DNA of 64,000 bases from Hydrogenophilus thermoluteolus (GCF_003574215.1 NZ_AP018558.1:1883501-1947500); one strand, 5' to 3'. Shown: positions 7,745 through 16,955, counted from the first letter of the stretch. Translations and numbers: made by a program. The notes: generated by a model from the sequence alone, not told the origin.

Positions 7745-8296
7745 ATGAGTGCGCTGCCGCCCCCATTGCCCGACCCGGCGCCGCTGGTTGCGCGCATCCG
7801 GACGATTCCCGATTGGCCCAAACCGGGCGTTTTGTTCCGCGACATCACGCCGTTGCTCCTCGACCCGCAAGCATTTCGCCTGCTCGTCGATACCTTCGTG
7901 ATCCGCTATATGCACGAAAAGATCGACCGCGTCGCCGGAATCGACGCGCGCGGGTTCATCATCGGGAGTGTCGTCGCCCACCAACTGAACGCCGGGTTCA
8001 TCCCGATCCGCAAAGCGGGTAAACTCCCGTTCACGACGCTGCGCGAACGTTATACGCTCGAATATGGTGAGGCCGAAGTCGAAATCCACACCGACGCGAT
8101 CGAACCGGGCGCGCGCGCCTTGCTGATCGACGACCTGATCGCAACCGGCGGTACGATGGTCGCCGCCGCCAATTTGCTCACCCGTCTGGGCGCGAACGTG
8201 GTCGAGACCGCGGCGATCATCGACCTGCCCGCGTTGGGCGGCAGCGCACGACTACGGGAAGCGGGTTTTTCCGTGTTCACCTTGTGCTCGTTCTAA
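7745..8296 (+). CDS. apt: adenine phosphoribosyltransferase
   Basis: A 183-residue cytoplasmic enzyme that joins adenine to PRPP, giving AMP and pyrophosphate. The PRPP-binding loop is ALLIDDLIATGGT (about residues 121-133). The family start is also clear: IPDWPKPGVLFRDITPLL near residue 20, then RVAGIDARGFIIGS and PIRKAGKLP. Length matches the usual 170-185. A good site (AAGGAG) precedes the ATG. It lies between the purine permease and a sodium:solute symporter, with about 10-base gaps, so they are likely one operon. Confidence 0.95.
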   Translation: MSALPPPLPDPAPLVARIRTIPDWPKPGVLFRDITPLLLDPQAFRLLVDTFVIRYMHEKIDRVAGIDARGFIIGSVVAHQLNAGFIPIRKAGKLPFTTLRERYTLEYGEAEVEIHTDAIEPGARALLIDDLIATGGTMVAAANLLTRLGANVVETAAIIDLPALGGSARLREAGFSVFTLCSF

Positions 8297-8306
8297 GGAG
8301 GCCGAG

Positions 8307-9782
8307 ATGCTCCTGACGTTCGTTATCCTCTACCTCTTGGTTTCGGTTGCGATCGGCCTCTGGGCCGCAACCAAGGTGCATAACGCCCGCGACTACATCG
8401 TCGCGGGGCGTAACCTCCCCTTCATCGTCGTGCTGGCGATGGTCTTTGCGACCTGGTTCGGTTCGGAAACGGTGTTGGGTATCAGCGCGACATTTCTCGA
8501 GGAAGGGTTGGTGGGACTCGCCTCCGACCCGTTGGGCGCATCGCTCTGTCTCGTGCTCTTCGGTCTGATCTTCGCGCGACCGCTCTACCGCATGAACCTG
8601 CTGACGTTGGGCGATTTCTTTCGTCGCCGCTTTAGCCCCACCATCGAGATCGTGCTCTCCTTTTGCATCGTGATCTCCTATTTGGGGTGGGTCAGCGCAC
8701 AGTTCGCGGCTCTGGGGGTCGTTTTCAACGTGCTTTCCGACGGCTCGATTTCGCAAAATACCGGCGTACTCATCGGCGGCGCGGTCGTGCTCGTCTATAC
8801 GGTTTTCGGTGGCATGTGGTCTGTTGCGTGGACCACCTTCATCCAGATGATCCTGATCGTCGTCGGGTTGTTGCTCGTTGCCTATTTTGCTGGGGAGAAG
8901 GCTGGCGGCGTCGCAGCAGTGCTCGACCACGCCAAAGCGGCGGGCAAGCTCGAATGGTTTCCCTCCCTTGCCGATCCACAGGCGGTCCTCACTTGGTTCG
9001 CAGCGCTCGTCACCGTGGCGCTCGGTTCGATTCCGCAGCAGGACGTCTTTCAGCGGGTGAATAGCTCGAAAAACGAGTTCGTCGCGGTTTGGGGGACGAC
9101 GCTCGGGGGTGTCGCCTATTTCCTCTTTGCCGCGGTGCCGCTCTTCATCGCCTACAGCGCGACGATGATCGCCCCGGAGACCACCGCGAAATTGCTCCAG
9201 GAAGATTCACAGTTGATTCTGCCGACGCTCGTGACCGTGGAGATGCCGCTGTGGCTGCAGATCGTCTTCTTCGGCGCGCTGCTTTCCGTAATCATGAGTA
9301 CCGCGAGCGGCACCCTGCTCGCGCCATCGGTGACCTTCACCGAAAACGTCGTCAAAAGCGTCTGGCCCGGAATGAGTGACCAGCAACTGCTGCGGATCAC
9401 CCGCTGGACGGTCGTCGGGTTTGCGGCCCTCGTCACGGCGTACGCGCTTTCCACCAACGACTCGATCCACAAAATGGTGGAGAATGCCTATCGCGTCACG
9501 TTGGCAGGCGCGTTCGTGCCCTTGGCGTTCGGGATCTTCTGGCGGCGCGCGACCAACTTCGGGGCGACGATGGCGGTGGTCACGGGGCTGGGCGTCTGGC
9601 TCTTCGGCGAATTTTATCTCCCCGAGATGGCGATCGAGCCGCAAGTGATCGGAATGCTTGCCGCAGCGGTGGCGATGGTCGTAGGAAGCATTTTCGGGCC
9701 GAAAGCGCCCACGCCAACGGATGAGACACCGCGCCACCGCACCCATCACGCCGCGGCCGCAACCCACCACGTTCCGTACTGA
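8307..9782 (+). CDS. sodium:solute symporter family protein
   Basis: A 491-residue protein of the SSS family with about 13 membrane helices. The N-terminal helix is followed by NARDYIVAGRNLPFIVVLAMVFATWFGSETVLG, then a helix containing LGDFFRRRFSP, both usual SSS features. Later ALGSIPQQDVFQRV and LLSVIMSTASGTLLAPS match the conserved core. The C-terminal tail is histidine- and alanine-rich (HRTHHAAAATHH), an oddity that could bind metal. The substrate cannot be read from sequence; related proteins import proline, acetate or polyols. It follows apt by 10 bases with a good AAGGAGG site, so it sits in the same operon. Its 3' end is near the start of alr. Confidence 0.85.
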   Translation: MLLTFVILYLLVSVAIGLWAATKVHNARDYIVAGRNLPFIVVLAMVFATWFGSETVLGISATFLEEGLVGLASDPLGASLCLVLFGLIFARPLYRMNLLTLGDFFRRRFSPTIEIVLSFCIVISYLGWVSAQFAALGVVFNVLSDGSISQNTGVLIGGAVVLVYTVFGGMWSVAWTTFIQMILIVVGLLLVAYFAGEKAGGVAAVLDHAKAAGKLEWFPSLADPQAVLTWFAALVTVALGSIPQQDVFQRVNSSKNEFVAVWGTTLGGVAYFLFAAVPLFIAYSATMIAPETTAKLLQEDSQLILPTLVTVEMPLWLQIVFFGALLSVIMSTASGTLLAPSVTFTENVVKSVWPGMSDQQLLRITRWTVVGFAALVTAYALSTNDSIHKMVENAYRVTLAGAFVPLAFGIFWRRATNFGATMAVVTGLGVWLFGEFYLPEMAIEPQVIGMLAAAVAMVVGSIFGPKAPTPTDETPRHRTHHAAAATHHVPY

Positions 9783-9798
9783 CGCGACGGACCGAACC

Positions 9799-10917
9799 GT
9801 GCGCCCTGCGCTCGCAACGATCGACCTCGACGCGCTCGTGGCCAACTACCGCTGGCTGCAGGAGCATGGAAAACCAGGGCGCACCCTAGCGGTAGTAAAA
9901 GCCGACGCGTATGGCCATGGTGCAGTGCAATGTGCGTCGGCGCTCGCGCCTTTCGTCGACGGCTTTGCGGTAGCGTTCCTCGAAGAGGCGCTGACGCTGC
10001 GGAAAAACGGCATCACTGCGCCGATCCTCGTCTTGGAAGGGTGTCTGGCAGCCGACGAGTACGCCGCGTGTTGCGCGCACCGGCTCTGGACGGTAGTCCA
10101 CTGCGAACCGCAACTCGCCTGGCTCGAAGCCCACGCCCGACGCGGCGCGCCACACCCCGAGCGTATCTGGGTCAAGGTCGATAGCGGCATGCACCGCTTG
10201 GGTTTTGCTCCGGAAGCGCTCTCTGGCGTGATCGCCCGCCTGGAGCGCCTTGCAGTCGAACCCCGACATCTCGTCTGGATGACCCATCTCGCGTGCGCCG
10301 ACCAACCCAAACACCCCCACACCGCCGCGCAGCTCGAACGGTTCGCCCAAGCATTGGAGGCACTTCCCGAACGCTACGCCCAAGTACCACGCAGCATCGC
10401 CAATTCGGCTGCGCTCCTTGCGTGGCCAGCCGCGCATGGCGACTGGGCGCGCCCCGGGATCGCGCTTTACGGCGCGAACCCCTTGGCCACGGAACCGTTG
10501 CCCGCCGCATTGACGCCGGTGATGACACTGCGCTCAGAGATCATCGCAACCCGTTGGATCGCCGCGGGGGAAGCGGTTGGGTACGGCGCGGCCTTCGTTG
10601 CCGAGCGCGCGACGCGCGTCGGTGTGGTCGCAATCGGATATGGCGATGGGTATCCGCGTACCGCACCGACCGGAACACCCGTTGCCGTGGCAGGTCACCG
10701 CACGCGGCTCATTGGGCGAGTCTCGATGGATCTCGTCACCGTGGATCTCACCGATCTCCCCGAATCGGTAGGGGTGGGCGCCGCGGTCGAACTGTGGGGT
10801 CGGCAAGTCTTGGTCGATGAGGTCGCACGCGCCGTGGGCACCATCGGCTATGAACTGTTGTGTCACGTGCGCCGTGTGCCGATGCGCTATCTGCCTGCTA
10901 CTTGCACCGCCTGCTGA
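9799..10917 (+). CDS. alr: alanine racemase
   Basis: A 372-residue PLP enzyme that interconverts L- and D-alanine for peptidoglycan synthesis. The catalytic lysine is K34 in AVVKADAYGHG. The opposing base is Y262 in VGYGAAF, with the usual VVAIGYGDGYPR following. I start at the GTG (9799) because MRPALATIDLDAL is the typical family N-terminus; an ATG at 9721 would add 26 low-complexity residues and overlap the symporter. The C-terminal barrel/beta domain is complete. Only 41 bases separate it from thiC. Confidence 0.92.
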   Translation: MRPALATIDLDALVANYRWLQEHGKPGRTLAVVKADAYGHGAVQCASALAPFVDGFAVAFLEEALTLRKNGITAPILVLEGCLAADEYAACCAHRLWTVVHCEPQLAWLEAHARRGAPHPERIWVKVDSGMHRLGFAPEALSGVIARLERLAVEPRHLVWMTHLACADQPKHPHTAAQLERFAQALEALPERYAQVPRSIANSAALLAWPAAHGDWARPGIALYGANPLATEPLPAALTPVMTLRSEIIATRWIAAGEAVGYGAAFVAERATRVGVVAIGYGDGYPRTAPTGTPVAVAGHRTRLIGRVSMDLVTVDLTDLPESVGVGAAVELWGRQVLVDEVARAVGTIGYELLCHVRRVPMRYLPATCTAC

Positions 10918-10958
10918 GTTGCGCTAACGTACCATTTTCCCAACAACGGAGTTGCGCG

Positions 10959-12884
10959 ATGAACGCACCCTTCGATGCCCGCTTGGCGAAACCGGACACC
11001 GCTGCGGTTCAACCCTTCCCCAACAGCAGAAAAATCTACGTCACCGGATCGCGGTCCGACATCCGCGTCCCGATGCGCGAAATCCACCAGGCGCCCACCC
11101 CACTTCCTGGCGGCGGTTTCGAGCCCAACCCGCCTATTTTCGTCTATGACACCTCGGGGCCATACACCGACCCGGATGCCCGAATCGACATCCGCCAAGG
11201 CCTGCCGCCACTGCGTGCGGGTTGGATCGAAGCGCGTGGCGACACCGAATTGCTACCCCACCCGACCAGCCAATACGGACAGGCGCGCCTTGCCGACCCA
11301 GCGACCGAACCTTTACGCTTTCCCGGATTGAAACGCACACCGCGGCGCGCCAAACCGGGGTGTAACGTCACCCAAATGCACTACGCGCGGCGCGGCATCA
11401 TCACCCCGGAGATGGAGTTCGTCGCGATTCGCGAAAACCTCAACCGGCAGGCCTATCTCGAAGCATTGCGCGCCGCCGGGCCGAGGGGGCAAAAACTGGC
11501 CGAGCGTCTCACCCGTCAGCACCAAGGGCAGCGATTTGGGGCGCACATTCCCGAAACGATCACCCCGGAATTCGTTCGCCAAGAGGTCGCTGCCGGTCGC
11601 GCGATCATCCCGGCGAACATCAACCACCCCGAATCGGAGCCGATGATCATCGGCCGCAACTTCCTGGTGAAGATCAACGCCAATATCGGCAATTCGGCGC
11701 TCGCCTCCGACATTCAAACCGAAGTCGACAAAATGACGTGGGCGATCCGTTGGGGTGCCGATACCGTGATGGATCTCTCCACCGGCAAGCACATTCACGA
11801 AACCCGCGAATGGATCATCCGCAACAGCCCGGTACCGATCGGCACTGTGCCCATCTACCAGGCGCTGGAAAAGGTCGACGGCAAAGCCGAAGAGCTGACG
11901 TGGGAAATCTTCCGCGACACCTTGATCGAGCAAGCAGAACAAGGGGTGGACTACTTCACGATCCACGCTGGCGTGCTGCTGCGCTACATTCCGCTCACCG
12001 CAGATCGGCTTACGGGAATCGTCTCCCGCGGTGGGTCGATCATGGCGAAATGGTGCCTGGCCCACCACCAAGAGAACTTCCTCTACACCCACTTCGAAGA
12101 GATCTGCGAAATCATGAAGGCGTACGACGTCGCGTTCAGCTTGGGCGACGGACTCCGCCCCGGCTCGATCTACGACGCCAACGACGAAGCGCAGCTTGCC
12201 GAACTCAAGACGCTGGGGGAATTGACCCAAATCGCCTGGAAACATGACGTCCAAGTGATGATCGAAGGCCCTGGTCACGTACCGATGCAGCTCATCGCCG
12301 AGAACGTCGAGAAAGAGTTGGCGTGGTGTCATGAAGCCCCGTTCTACACCCTTGGCCCGCTCGTCACCGACATTTCGCCCGGCTACGACCATCTGGCGAG
12401 CGCGATCGGTGCTGCGCAAATCGGCTGGTACGGCACCGCGATGCTCTGCTACGTCACGCCCAAAGAGCATTTGGGACTCCCGAACAAGGACGACGTCAAA
12501 GAAGGGATCATCGCGTACAAGATCGCCGCGCATGCCGCCGACCTCGCCAAAGGACACCCCGGCGCGCAGATCCGCGACAACGCGCTCTCCAAGGCGCGCT
12601 TCGAGTTTCGCTGGGTCGACCAATTCAACCTCTCGCTCGACCCCGACAAAGCGCGTGAATTCCATGACGAGACCCTGCCGAAGGAGTCGGCGAAGGTCGC
12701 CCACTTCTGCTCGATGTGCGGCCCCCATTTCTGCAGTATGAAGATCACGCAGGAGGTGCGGCAGTTCGCTGAGCAAGCGGGGCTCAACGAGGCCGAAGCG
12801 CTTGCCGCGGGGATGAAAAACCAGGCCGAAACGTTCAAGAAGCTGGGGGGCGAACTCTACGTTCCTGCGTCCGACGCTTCGTGA
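10959..12884 (+). CDS. thiC: phosphomethylpyrimidine synthase
   Basis: A 641-residue radical-SAM enzyme that rearranges aminoimidazole ribotide into the HMP-phosphate moiety of thiamine. The C-terminal [4Fe-4S] motif CSMCGPHFC has C584, C587 and C592, the CX2CX4C order peculiar to ThiC. The long core (NCNTQMH-like CNVTQMHYARRG, then MIIGRNFLVKINANIGNSA, and GPGHVPM) is complete. I use the ATG at 10959 (ACGGAG site nearby); the 41-base gap to alr leaves no room for a TPP (THI-box) riboswitch. Its last 4 bases overlap the recQ GTG start. Confidence 0.96.
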   Translation: MNAPFDARLAKPDTAAVQPFPNSRKIYVTGSRSDIRVPMREIHQAPTPLPGGGFEPNPPIFVYDTSGPYTDPDARIDIRQGLPPLRAGWIEARGDTELLPHPTSQYGQARLADPATEPLRFPGLKRTPRRAKPGCNVTQMHYARRGIITPEMEFVAIRENLNRQAYLEALRAAGPRGQKLAERLTRQHQGQRFGAHIPETITPEFVRQEVAAGRAIIPANINHPESEPMIIGRNFLVKINANIGNSALASDIQTEVDKMTWAIRWGADTVMDLSTGKHIHETREWIIRNSPVPIGTVPIYQALEKVDGKAEELTWEIFRDTLIEQAEQGVDYFTIHAGVLLRYIPLTADRLTGIVSRGGSIMAKWCLAHHQENFLYTHFEEICEIMKAYDVAFSLGDGLRPGSIYDANDEAQLAELKTLGELTQIAWKHDVQVMIEGPGHVPMQLIAENVEKELAWCHEAPFYTLGPLVTDISPGYDHLASAIGAAQIGWYGTAMLCYVTPKEHLGLPNKDDVKEGIIAYKIAAHAADLAKGHPGAQIRDNALSKARFEFRWVDQFNLSLDPDKAREFHDETLPKESAKVAHFCSMCGPHFCSMKITQEVRQFAEQAGLNEAEALAAGMKNQAETFKKLGGELYVPASDAS

Positions 12885-14485
12885 GCGAAGCGCAGTTGCG
12901 TGACCGTCCGCCCGCCTCTGCCCCGGCGGACGGGGCCGATCCGACGCTCGCGGAACGGGCGCGGCGCTTGCTGCGCACGCGCTTCGGTCTTGCGTCTTTC
13001 CGCCCCCAGCAAGAGGAGATCGTGTGCCATATCGCCGCAGGCGGCGATGCGCTCGTCTTGATGCCAACCGGAGGCGGCAAATCGCTCTGCTACCAACTGC
13101 CTGCGTTGCTGCGCGCGGGGCTTGCGGTCGTCTTCTCTCCGCTCATTGCGCTGATGGACGATCAGGTACGCGCGCTCACCGCACGAAAGATCCCTGCCGC
13201 AGCGCTCCATTCCGGGTTGGACGAAGCAGCACAGGATGCGGTGCTCGACGCGGCGTTCGAAGGGCGGCTCAAACTCCTGTTCGTCGCTCCTGAACGCCTC
13301 CCCACGCCGCGTTTTTTGGCACTCCTCGACGCGCTCCACGAACGCAACCGGCTCGCGCTTTTTGCGATCGACGAGGCGCATTGCGTCTGGCAGTGGGGAC
13401 ACGACTTTCGCCCCGAGTATCTGCAGTTGGCGCTTTTGGCTACCCGCTACCCCACGGTGCCGCGCGTTGCGCTCACCGCAACCGCCGACCACGTGGCGCG
13501 CGAAGAGATCATCGCCCGGCTCAACCTCCACCGCGCCCGCACCTTCCTCACCAGTTTCGACCGCAGCAACCTCTTTTACGCGATGACACCGCGCAGTGGC
13601 GACGGGAAACGGCAGCTTCTTGCCGCATTGCGCGCGCGCCCACTGGAAGGCAGCAGCATCGTCTATTGCGGCAGCCGCGCGAAGACCGAACGGATCGCCG
13701 CCTGGCTTGCTGCGCATGGGGTCCCCGCGCTTGCCTACCATGCCGGGCTCGACGCTGCGACGCGGCGCGCCCGACAGCACCAGTTCCTACACCGCGACGG
13801 CATGGTGATGGTCGCGACGATCGCATTTGGCATGGGAATCGACAAACCAGACGTGCGTTTTGTCGCCCACCTCGACCTGCCCCGTACGCTGGAAGGGTAT
13901 TATCAAGAGACTGGCCGCGCTGGGAGAGACGGCGCGCCTGCGTTCGCGCAGCTTTTTTGGCGCGGCGAAGACGCAGCGCGTTGGCGCATTGCGATCGACA
14001 CGAACACGCAATTACTCCCCGAACAACGAAGCGCTGCGTGGGCGCGGCTCGACGCGCTCGCCCAGCTCGTGCTCGCCTCCGGCTGCCGCCGACAGCCGCT
14101 TCTTGCCTATTTCGGGGAGCGAATCGGGCCGTGCGGCCGCTGTGACCATTGCCTGGCACCGCCGAAACGGTGGGACGCCCGCGAAGCGGCCCAAATGGCG
14201 CTCTCGGCAGTCTATCGCACTGGCCAACGACACGGCGCGCAGCTTCTCGTCGACGTCTTGCGCGGCAACGCAACGAGCCGCGTGGTCGCCGCCGGGTACG
14301 ACCGCATCAAAACCTTTGGTGTCGGCGTACGAATTCCGCCCGAACGGTGGCACAGGCTCTTCCAAGCCCTGTTGCTCACAGGGGCGCTCACGCTTACTGA
14401 CGCCGGTGGCTATGCGCTCACCGAACGGGCACGGCCGCTCCTCAAAGGAGCGGCCCCTTTCTGGTTGCCCCTTCCCCACAACTAA
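12881..14485 (+). CDS. recQ: ATP-dependent DNA helicase RecQ, HRDC-less
   Basis: A 534-residue superfamily 2 3'-5' helicase for recombination and repair. Helicase core: Walker A MPTGGGKS (K67), DEAH box in AIDEAHCVWQWGHDFRP, and motif VI YYQETGRAGRDG. The RecQ C-terminal domain has the zinc-binding cysteines (SGCRRQ, then CGRCDHC) and a winged-helix part up to residue 525. It ends there, about 75 residues short of E. coli RecQ, so the HRDC domain is missing. It begins with a GTG overlapping the thiC stop (GTGA). The 3' end contains a strong inverted repeat. Confidence 0.93.
   Translation: MSEAQLRDRPPASAPADGADPTLAERARRLLRTRFGLASFRPQQEEIVCHIAAGGDALVLMPTGGGKSLCYQLPALLRAGLAVVFSPLIALMDDQVRALTARKIPAAALHSGLDEAAQDAVLDAAFEGRLKLLFVAPERLPTPRFLALLDALHERNRLALFAIDEAHCVWQWGHDFRPEYLQLALLATRYPTVPRVALTATADHVAREEIIARLNLHRARTFLTSFDRSNLFYAMTPRSGDGKRQLLAALRARPLEGSSIVYCGSRAKTERIAAWLAAHGVPALAYHAGLDAATRRARQHQFLHRDGMVMVATIAFGMGIDKPDVRFVAHLDLPRTLEGYYQETGRAGRDGAPAFAQLFWRGEDAARWRIAIDTNTQLLPEQRSAAWARLDALAQLVLASGCRRQPLLAYFGERIGPCGRCDHCLAPPKRWDAREAAQMALSAVYRTGQRHGAQLLVDVLRGNATSRVVAAGYDRIKTFGVGVRIPPERWHRLFQALLLTGALTLTDAGGYALTERARPLLKGAAPFWLPLPHN
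14433..14455. other. perfect 10-bp inverted repeat inside the end of recQ
   Basis: GGCCGCTCCT and AGGAGCGGCC flank a 3-base loop, followed by CCTTT, about 30 bases before the recQ stop. It would make a very stable RNA hairpin. It encodes part of the protein, so it may be chance, a transcription pause, or protection of the 3' end of the message. Confidence 0.45.
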
Positions 14486-14562
14486 CCGCAACAGGCAGGC
14501 TAAAATGGCTGCCCGCCCCACCTCCCGCGCCGCGCGAAAGTGGGTGTTGCTGCGCTGGGCCA

Positions 14563-16347
14563 TCACCGGATCGCCTCAAGGAGTAGGCGCCCATTTGCGG
14601 GTTGCGGCGGGCGGCTGGTTCGCGGTCCGGCCAAGAGTGGCGCAATCACCCCCCCCTCTGCCTCCGTTCCGCTCTGATAGACCAGCCACACCACCCCTTC
14701 GCGACACGGCGGCCACGGCTCAGACCCTTCGTAGAGATAAAAGGTATCGAAAACCGGCAACAGCGAACGCCAATCCCACCGCAACCGGGACGCGTTACGC
14801 CCACCCTGCGCCCACTGAGCCAACGCTTCCAACTCTGGTGCGGTGCGTGTGCTCTGTGCAACTGGGATCTCGACGAAGAGGCGCGCCCCATTGCCCACGA
14901 ACGCTAACACCCAAGACCCCAGCCAAGGCCCACCGCTGCGCCCCGGATGGAGCACAGGATGGTGCCACGAAGCGCGCTGCAACTGCCAAACGACGCCGCG
15001 CCAACGCAGGCTCTGAGGCGCCCGGGGCACCAGCACGATCTCCCCTTGCGGGCTTTGTGAAACCGTGTGCCATGCAGGGCGCACGAACCATTCGGGTGGC
15101 GGCACGGACGAAGGAATCGCACCACGCAGCGTAATCGGCGATTGCCGCCTGCCCGCGCGGCAGATGCGCCACTCGGGATCCATCCGATCCCACACCGCCG
15201 GACCACCCGCCCCTTCATACCGCCAGGCATCGGGCGGTGGCAGCACGCGGCGCGTACGGCTGCGTGCCGAGGAAGCGTTGCCTGTCGCCACGGGGCGATG
15301 CTGGGATGTTACGGTAAGCGCCGTCTGTGCTCCGGTGTGCGCGCGCGGTTGGCGCGTGACGCTGGGCGCTGCTGAGGTTCGATGCTCCGCGACCGCGGGT
15401 ACCCCCCGTTCGGTTTTCTGAGCCGATGGTTGATGCGGCGTCACCGCATGCGCCGTTTCTGTGGTCGGGGGATTCGCACCGTGCTGCGTCGACGCTTCGT
15501 GCGTCGTCGCTACCTGCCCCCCCGGTGCGTGACGGTCACTCGCAGCGCTTTGTGCCGCCATCTTGGAGGGTGGGCTCGGCGCCAAGGTTGCGTGGGCACC
15601 GGGCGTTTTGACGATTCTCGGTTTTTTCGGCAGCAGATTGGGCACAGGCAATTGCGCGATCTCGGGCGGCAACTGACTCGGGTCGGCCAAATCGACGCCG
15701 ATGGGGATGGCGCCCTCGCTCGGTTCGTGTGTTTTTTGGGCGCCTTCGGCAAGCTGCATAGCGGGTGCTGCCTGCGCAGCGGTTGGCGCGGCGTGGGCAG
15801 GAGCGGCACGCTCGTGTGAAGCCCCCTCATGCGTCGTGGGGTCCCCTGGTTCCATCGCGCTTTTTGCCGAAGCAAGCGCTTGCGCCGCTACCCGTTGCAA
15901 CGCTTGCGGCGACATCGGTTCGCAAACCGCCCGCCACAACCGCTCATCGACACTCCCTTTGACGACGGGAACCGCCTGTTCCTGAGCGACGGCTTCGTCC
16001 CGGATCGGCAACCCTTCGGCGTCGAGATAGACCCGTTTGACCGTGGTAAACGTCCGGTGCTGGCAATCGAAACGGTTGAGCGCCCGAATCATCGCAAACC
16101 CCAGACGCTCTGCTTCACTCGGCGCAAGGATCACACGCCCCCACGCCACTTTGATACCGGCCTCCGCAGGCAAAATCGTTTCGGTGTCGACCTGCACTTC
16201 GCGCTCGCGGTCTTTGGCCACCGTCACCCACGCTGCCCTCGTGGGTCCACTCCAGCCCAGAAAAGCGACCATCACGGCCAGCGACACCAAACCTTTCCAC
16301 ACGATCGTTTCCCCCATCGTGCGCACACCCGGCAACGGGGTGCACAT
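14563..16347 (-). CDS. surface-adhesin-E-like protein fused to degenerate alpha-carbonic-anhydrase-like domain
   Basis: A 594-residue exported protein. The start at 16347 is chosen because AAAGGA lies about 5 bases upstream; an internal ATG at 16317 has no such site. A hydrophobic helix (about residues 17-36) serves as signal. Residues 40-145 (AAWVTVAKDREREVQVDTETI...W.R...RFDCQHRT...LWRAVC) look like the surface-adhesin E domain. Residues 150-370 form a long alanine-, threonine- and proline-rich linker. The C-terminal 220 residues resemble alpha carbonic anhydrase: GPAVWDRMDPEWRIC..GRRQSPI and FYLYEGSEPWPPCREGVVWLV. The zinc histidines look lost (HFH appears as SWH, and the third His is absent), so catalysis is doubtful. 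Function unknown, probably envelope-located. Confidence 0.65.
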   Translation of the reverse strand: MCTPLPGVRTMGETIVWKGLVSLAVMVAFLGWSGPTRAAWVTVAKDREREVQVDTETILPAEAGIKVAWGRVILAPSEAERLGFAMIRALNRFDCQHRTFTTVKRVYLDAEGLPIRDEAVAQEQAVPVVKGSVDERLWRAVCEPMSPQALQRVAAQALASAKSAMEPGDPTTHEGASHERAAPAHAAPTAAQAAPAMQLAEGAQKTHEPSEGAIPIGVDLADPSQLPPEIAQLPVPNLLPKKPRIVKTPGAHATLAPSPPSKMAAQSAASDRHAPGGQVATTHEASTQHGANPPTTETAHAVTPHQPSAQKTERGVPAVAEHRTSAAPSVTRQPRAHTGAQTALTVTSQHRPVATGNASSARSRTRRVLPPPDAWRYEGAGGPAVWDRMDPEWRICRAGRRQSPITLRGAIPSSVPPPEWFVRPAWHTVSQSPQGEIVLVPRAPQSLRWRGVVWQLQRASWHHPVLHPGRSGGPWLGSWVLAFVGNGARLFVEIPVAQSTRTAPELEALAQWAQGGRNASRLRWDWRSLLPVFDTFYLYEGSEPWPPCREGVVWLVYQSGTEAEGGVIAPLLAGPRTSRPPQPANGRLLLEAIR

Positions 16348-16400
16348 TGTCGGTCCTTTGACGCTATTATCGGCATGTGAAGAAAAAACTTGAGCAGGCG

Positions 16401-16922
16401 ATGAAACTCGCGGCAATCGGCTATCGCAAAGGGGAGCACGCCGACACCTTACTCGCGGACGTCGTGACCGCATTACGGCGTCAGAACGTCTCCGTCTATG
16501 GCACCTTGCAACACTGGTTGTGCATTCCGGACGACCCGTGCGCGATGGCGCTGGAGATCCTTCCCACCGGAGAACGCTTTTCGCTTTCGCAAGATTTGGG
16601 CCGCCATGCCCAATCGTGCCGCCTCGATCCGGCCGCGCTCGCGCTCGCTGCGGCACGCGTGCGCACGATCTTGTCCGAGCATCCCCGTCCCGATCTCGTC
16701 CTCTTCAGCAAATTCGGCGAAATGGAGGCGCAAGGCGAAGGGTTCTGCGATGAAATCGTGTACGCGCTCGACCTTGGTTTGCCGGTTCTGACCGCGGTTG
16801 CCGAAGTTTGGTTGTCGGCCTGGCAGCAGTTCACTGGGGGCTTCGCCGAAACCCTTCCCTTTGCGTTCGACGCGGTGCTCGATTGGTGCCACCGCGCGGG
16901 CGTCTGCGCGCAAGTACGGTAA
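16401..16922 (+). CDS. DUF2478 family protein
   Basis: A 173-residue soluble protein. Recognisable family features: LAAIGYRKGEHADTLLADVVTALRRQNVSVYGTLQ at the start, MALEILPTGERFSLSQDLGRHAQSCRLDPAALA in the middle, and DLVLFSKFGEMEAQGEGFCDEI followed by GLPVLTAV near the end. These match DUF2478, P-loop-like NTPase relatives found near molybdenum or nucleotide metabolism genes; no molybdate genes are next door here. A GTG at 16377 could extend it by 8 lysine-rich residues; I chose the ATG at 16401 because family members begin about there. It is divergent from the adhesin-like gene and 33 bases before the RNB gene. Confidence 0.75.
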   Translation: MKLAAIGYRKGEHADTLLADVVTALRRQNVSVYGTLQHWLCIPDDPCAMALEILPTGERFSLSQDLGRHAQSCRLDPAALALAAARVRTILSEHPRPDLVLFSKFGEMEAQGEGFCDEIVYALDLGLPVLTAVAEVWLSAWQQFTGGFAETLPFAFDAVLDWCHRAGVCAQVR

Positions 16923-16955
16923 ACTCTCCCTTTCTTCGGCGAACGACAAGGCGCT

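Noticed and set aside
10918..10958. Possible TPP riboswitch ahead of thiC
   Set aside because: The 41-base gap is too short for the THI-box aptamer.
11313..13067. Long open frame (584 codons) antisense to thiC
   Set aside because: High GC leaves few stops in opposite frames. It is arginine-, leucine- and aspartate-rich without a domain, and thiC on the other strand has full family conservation.
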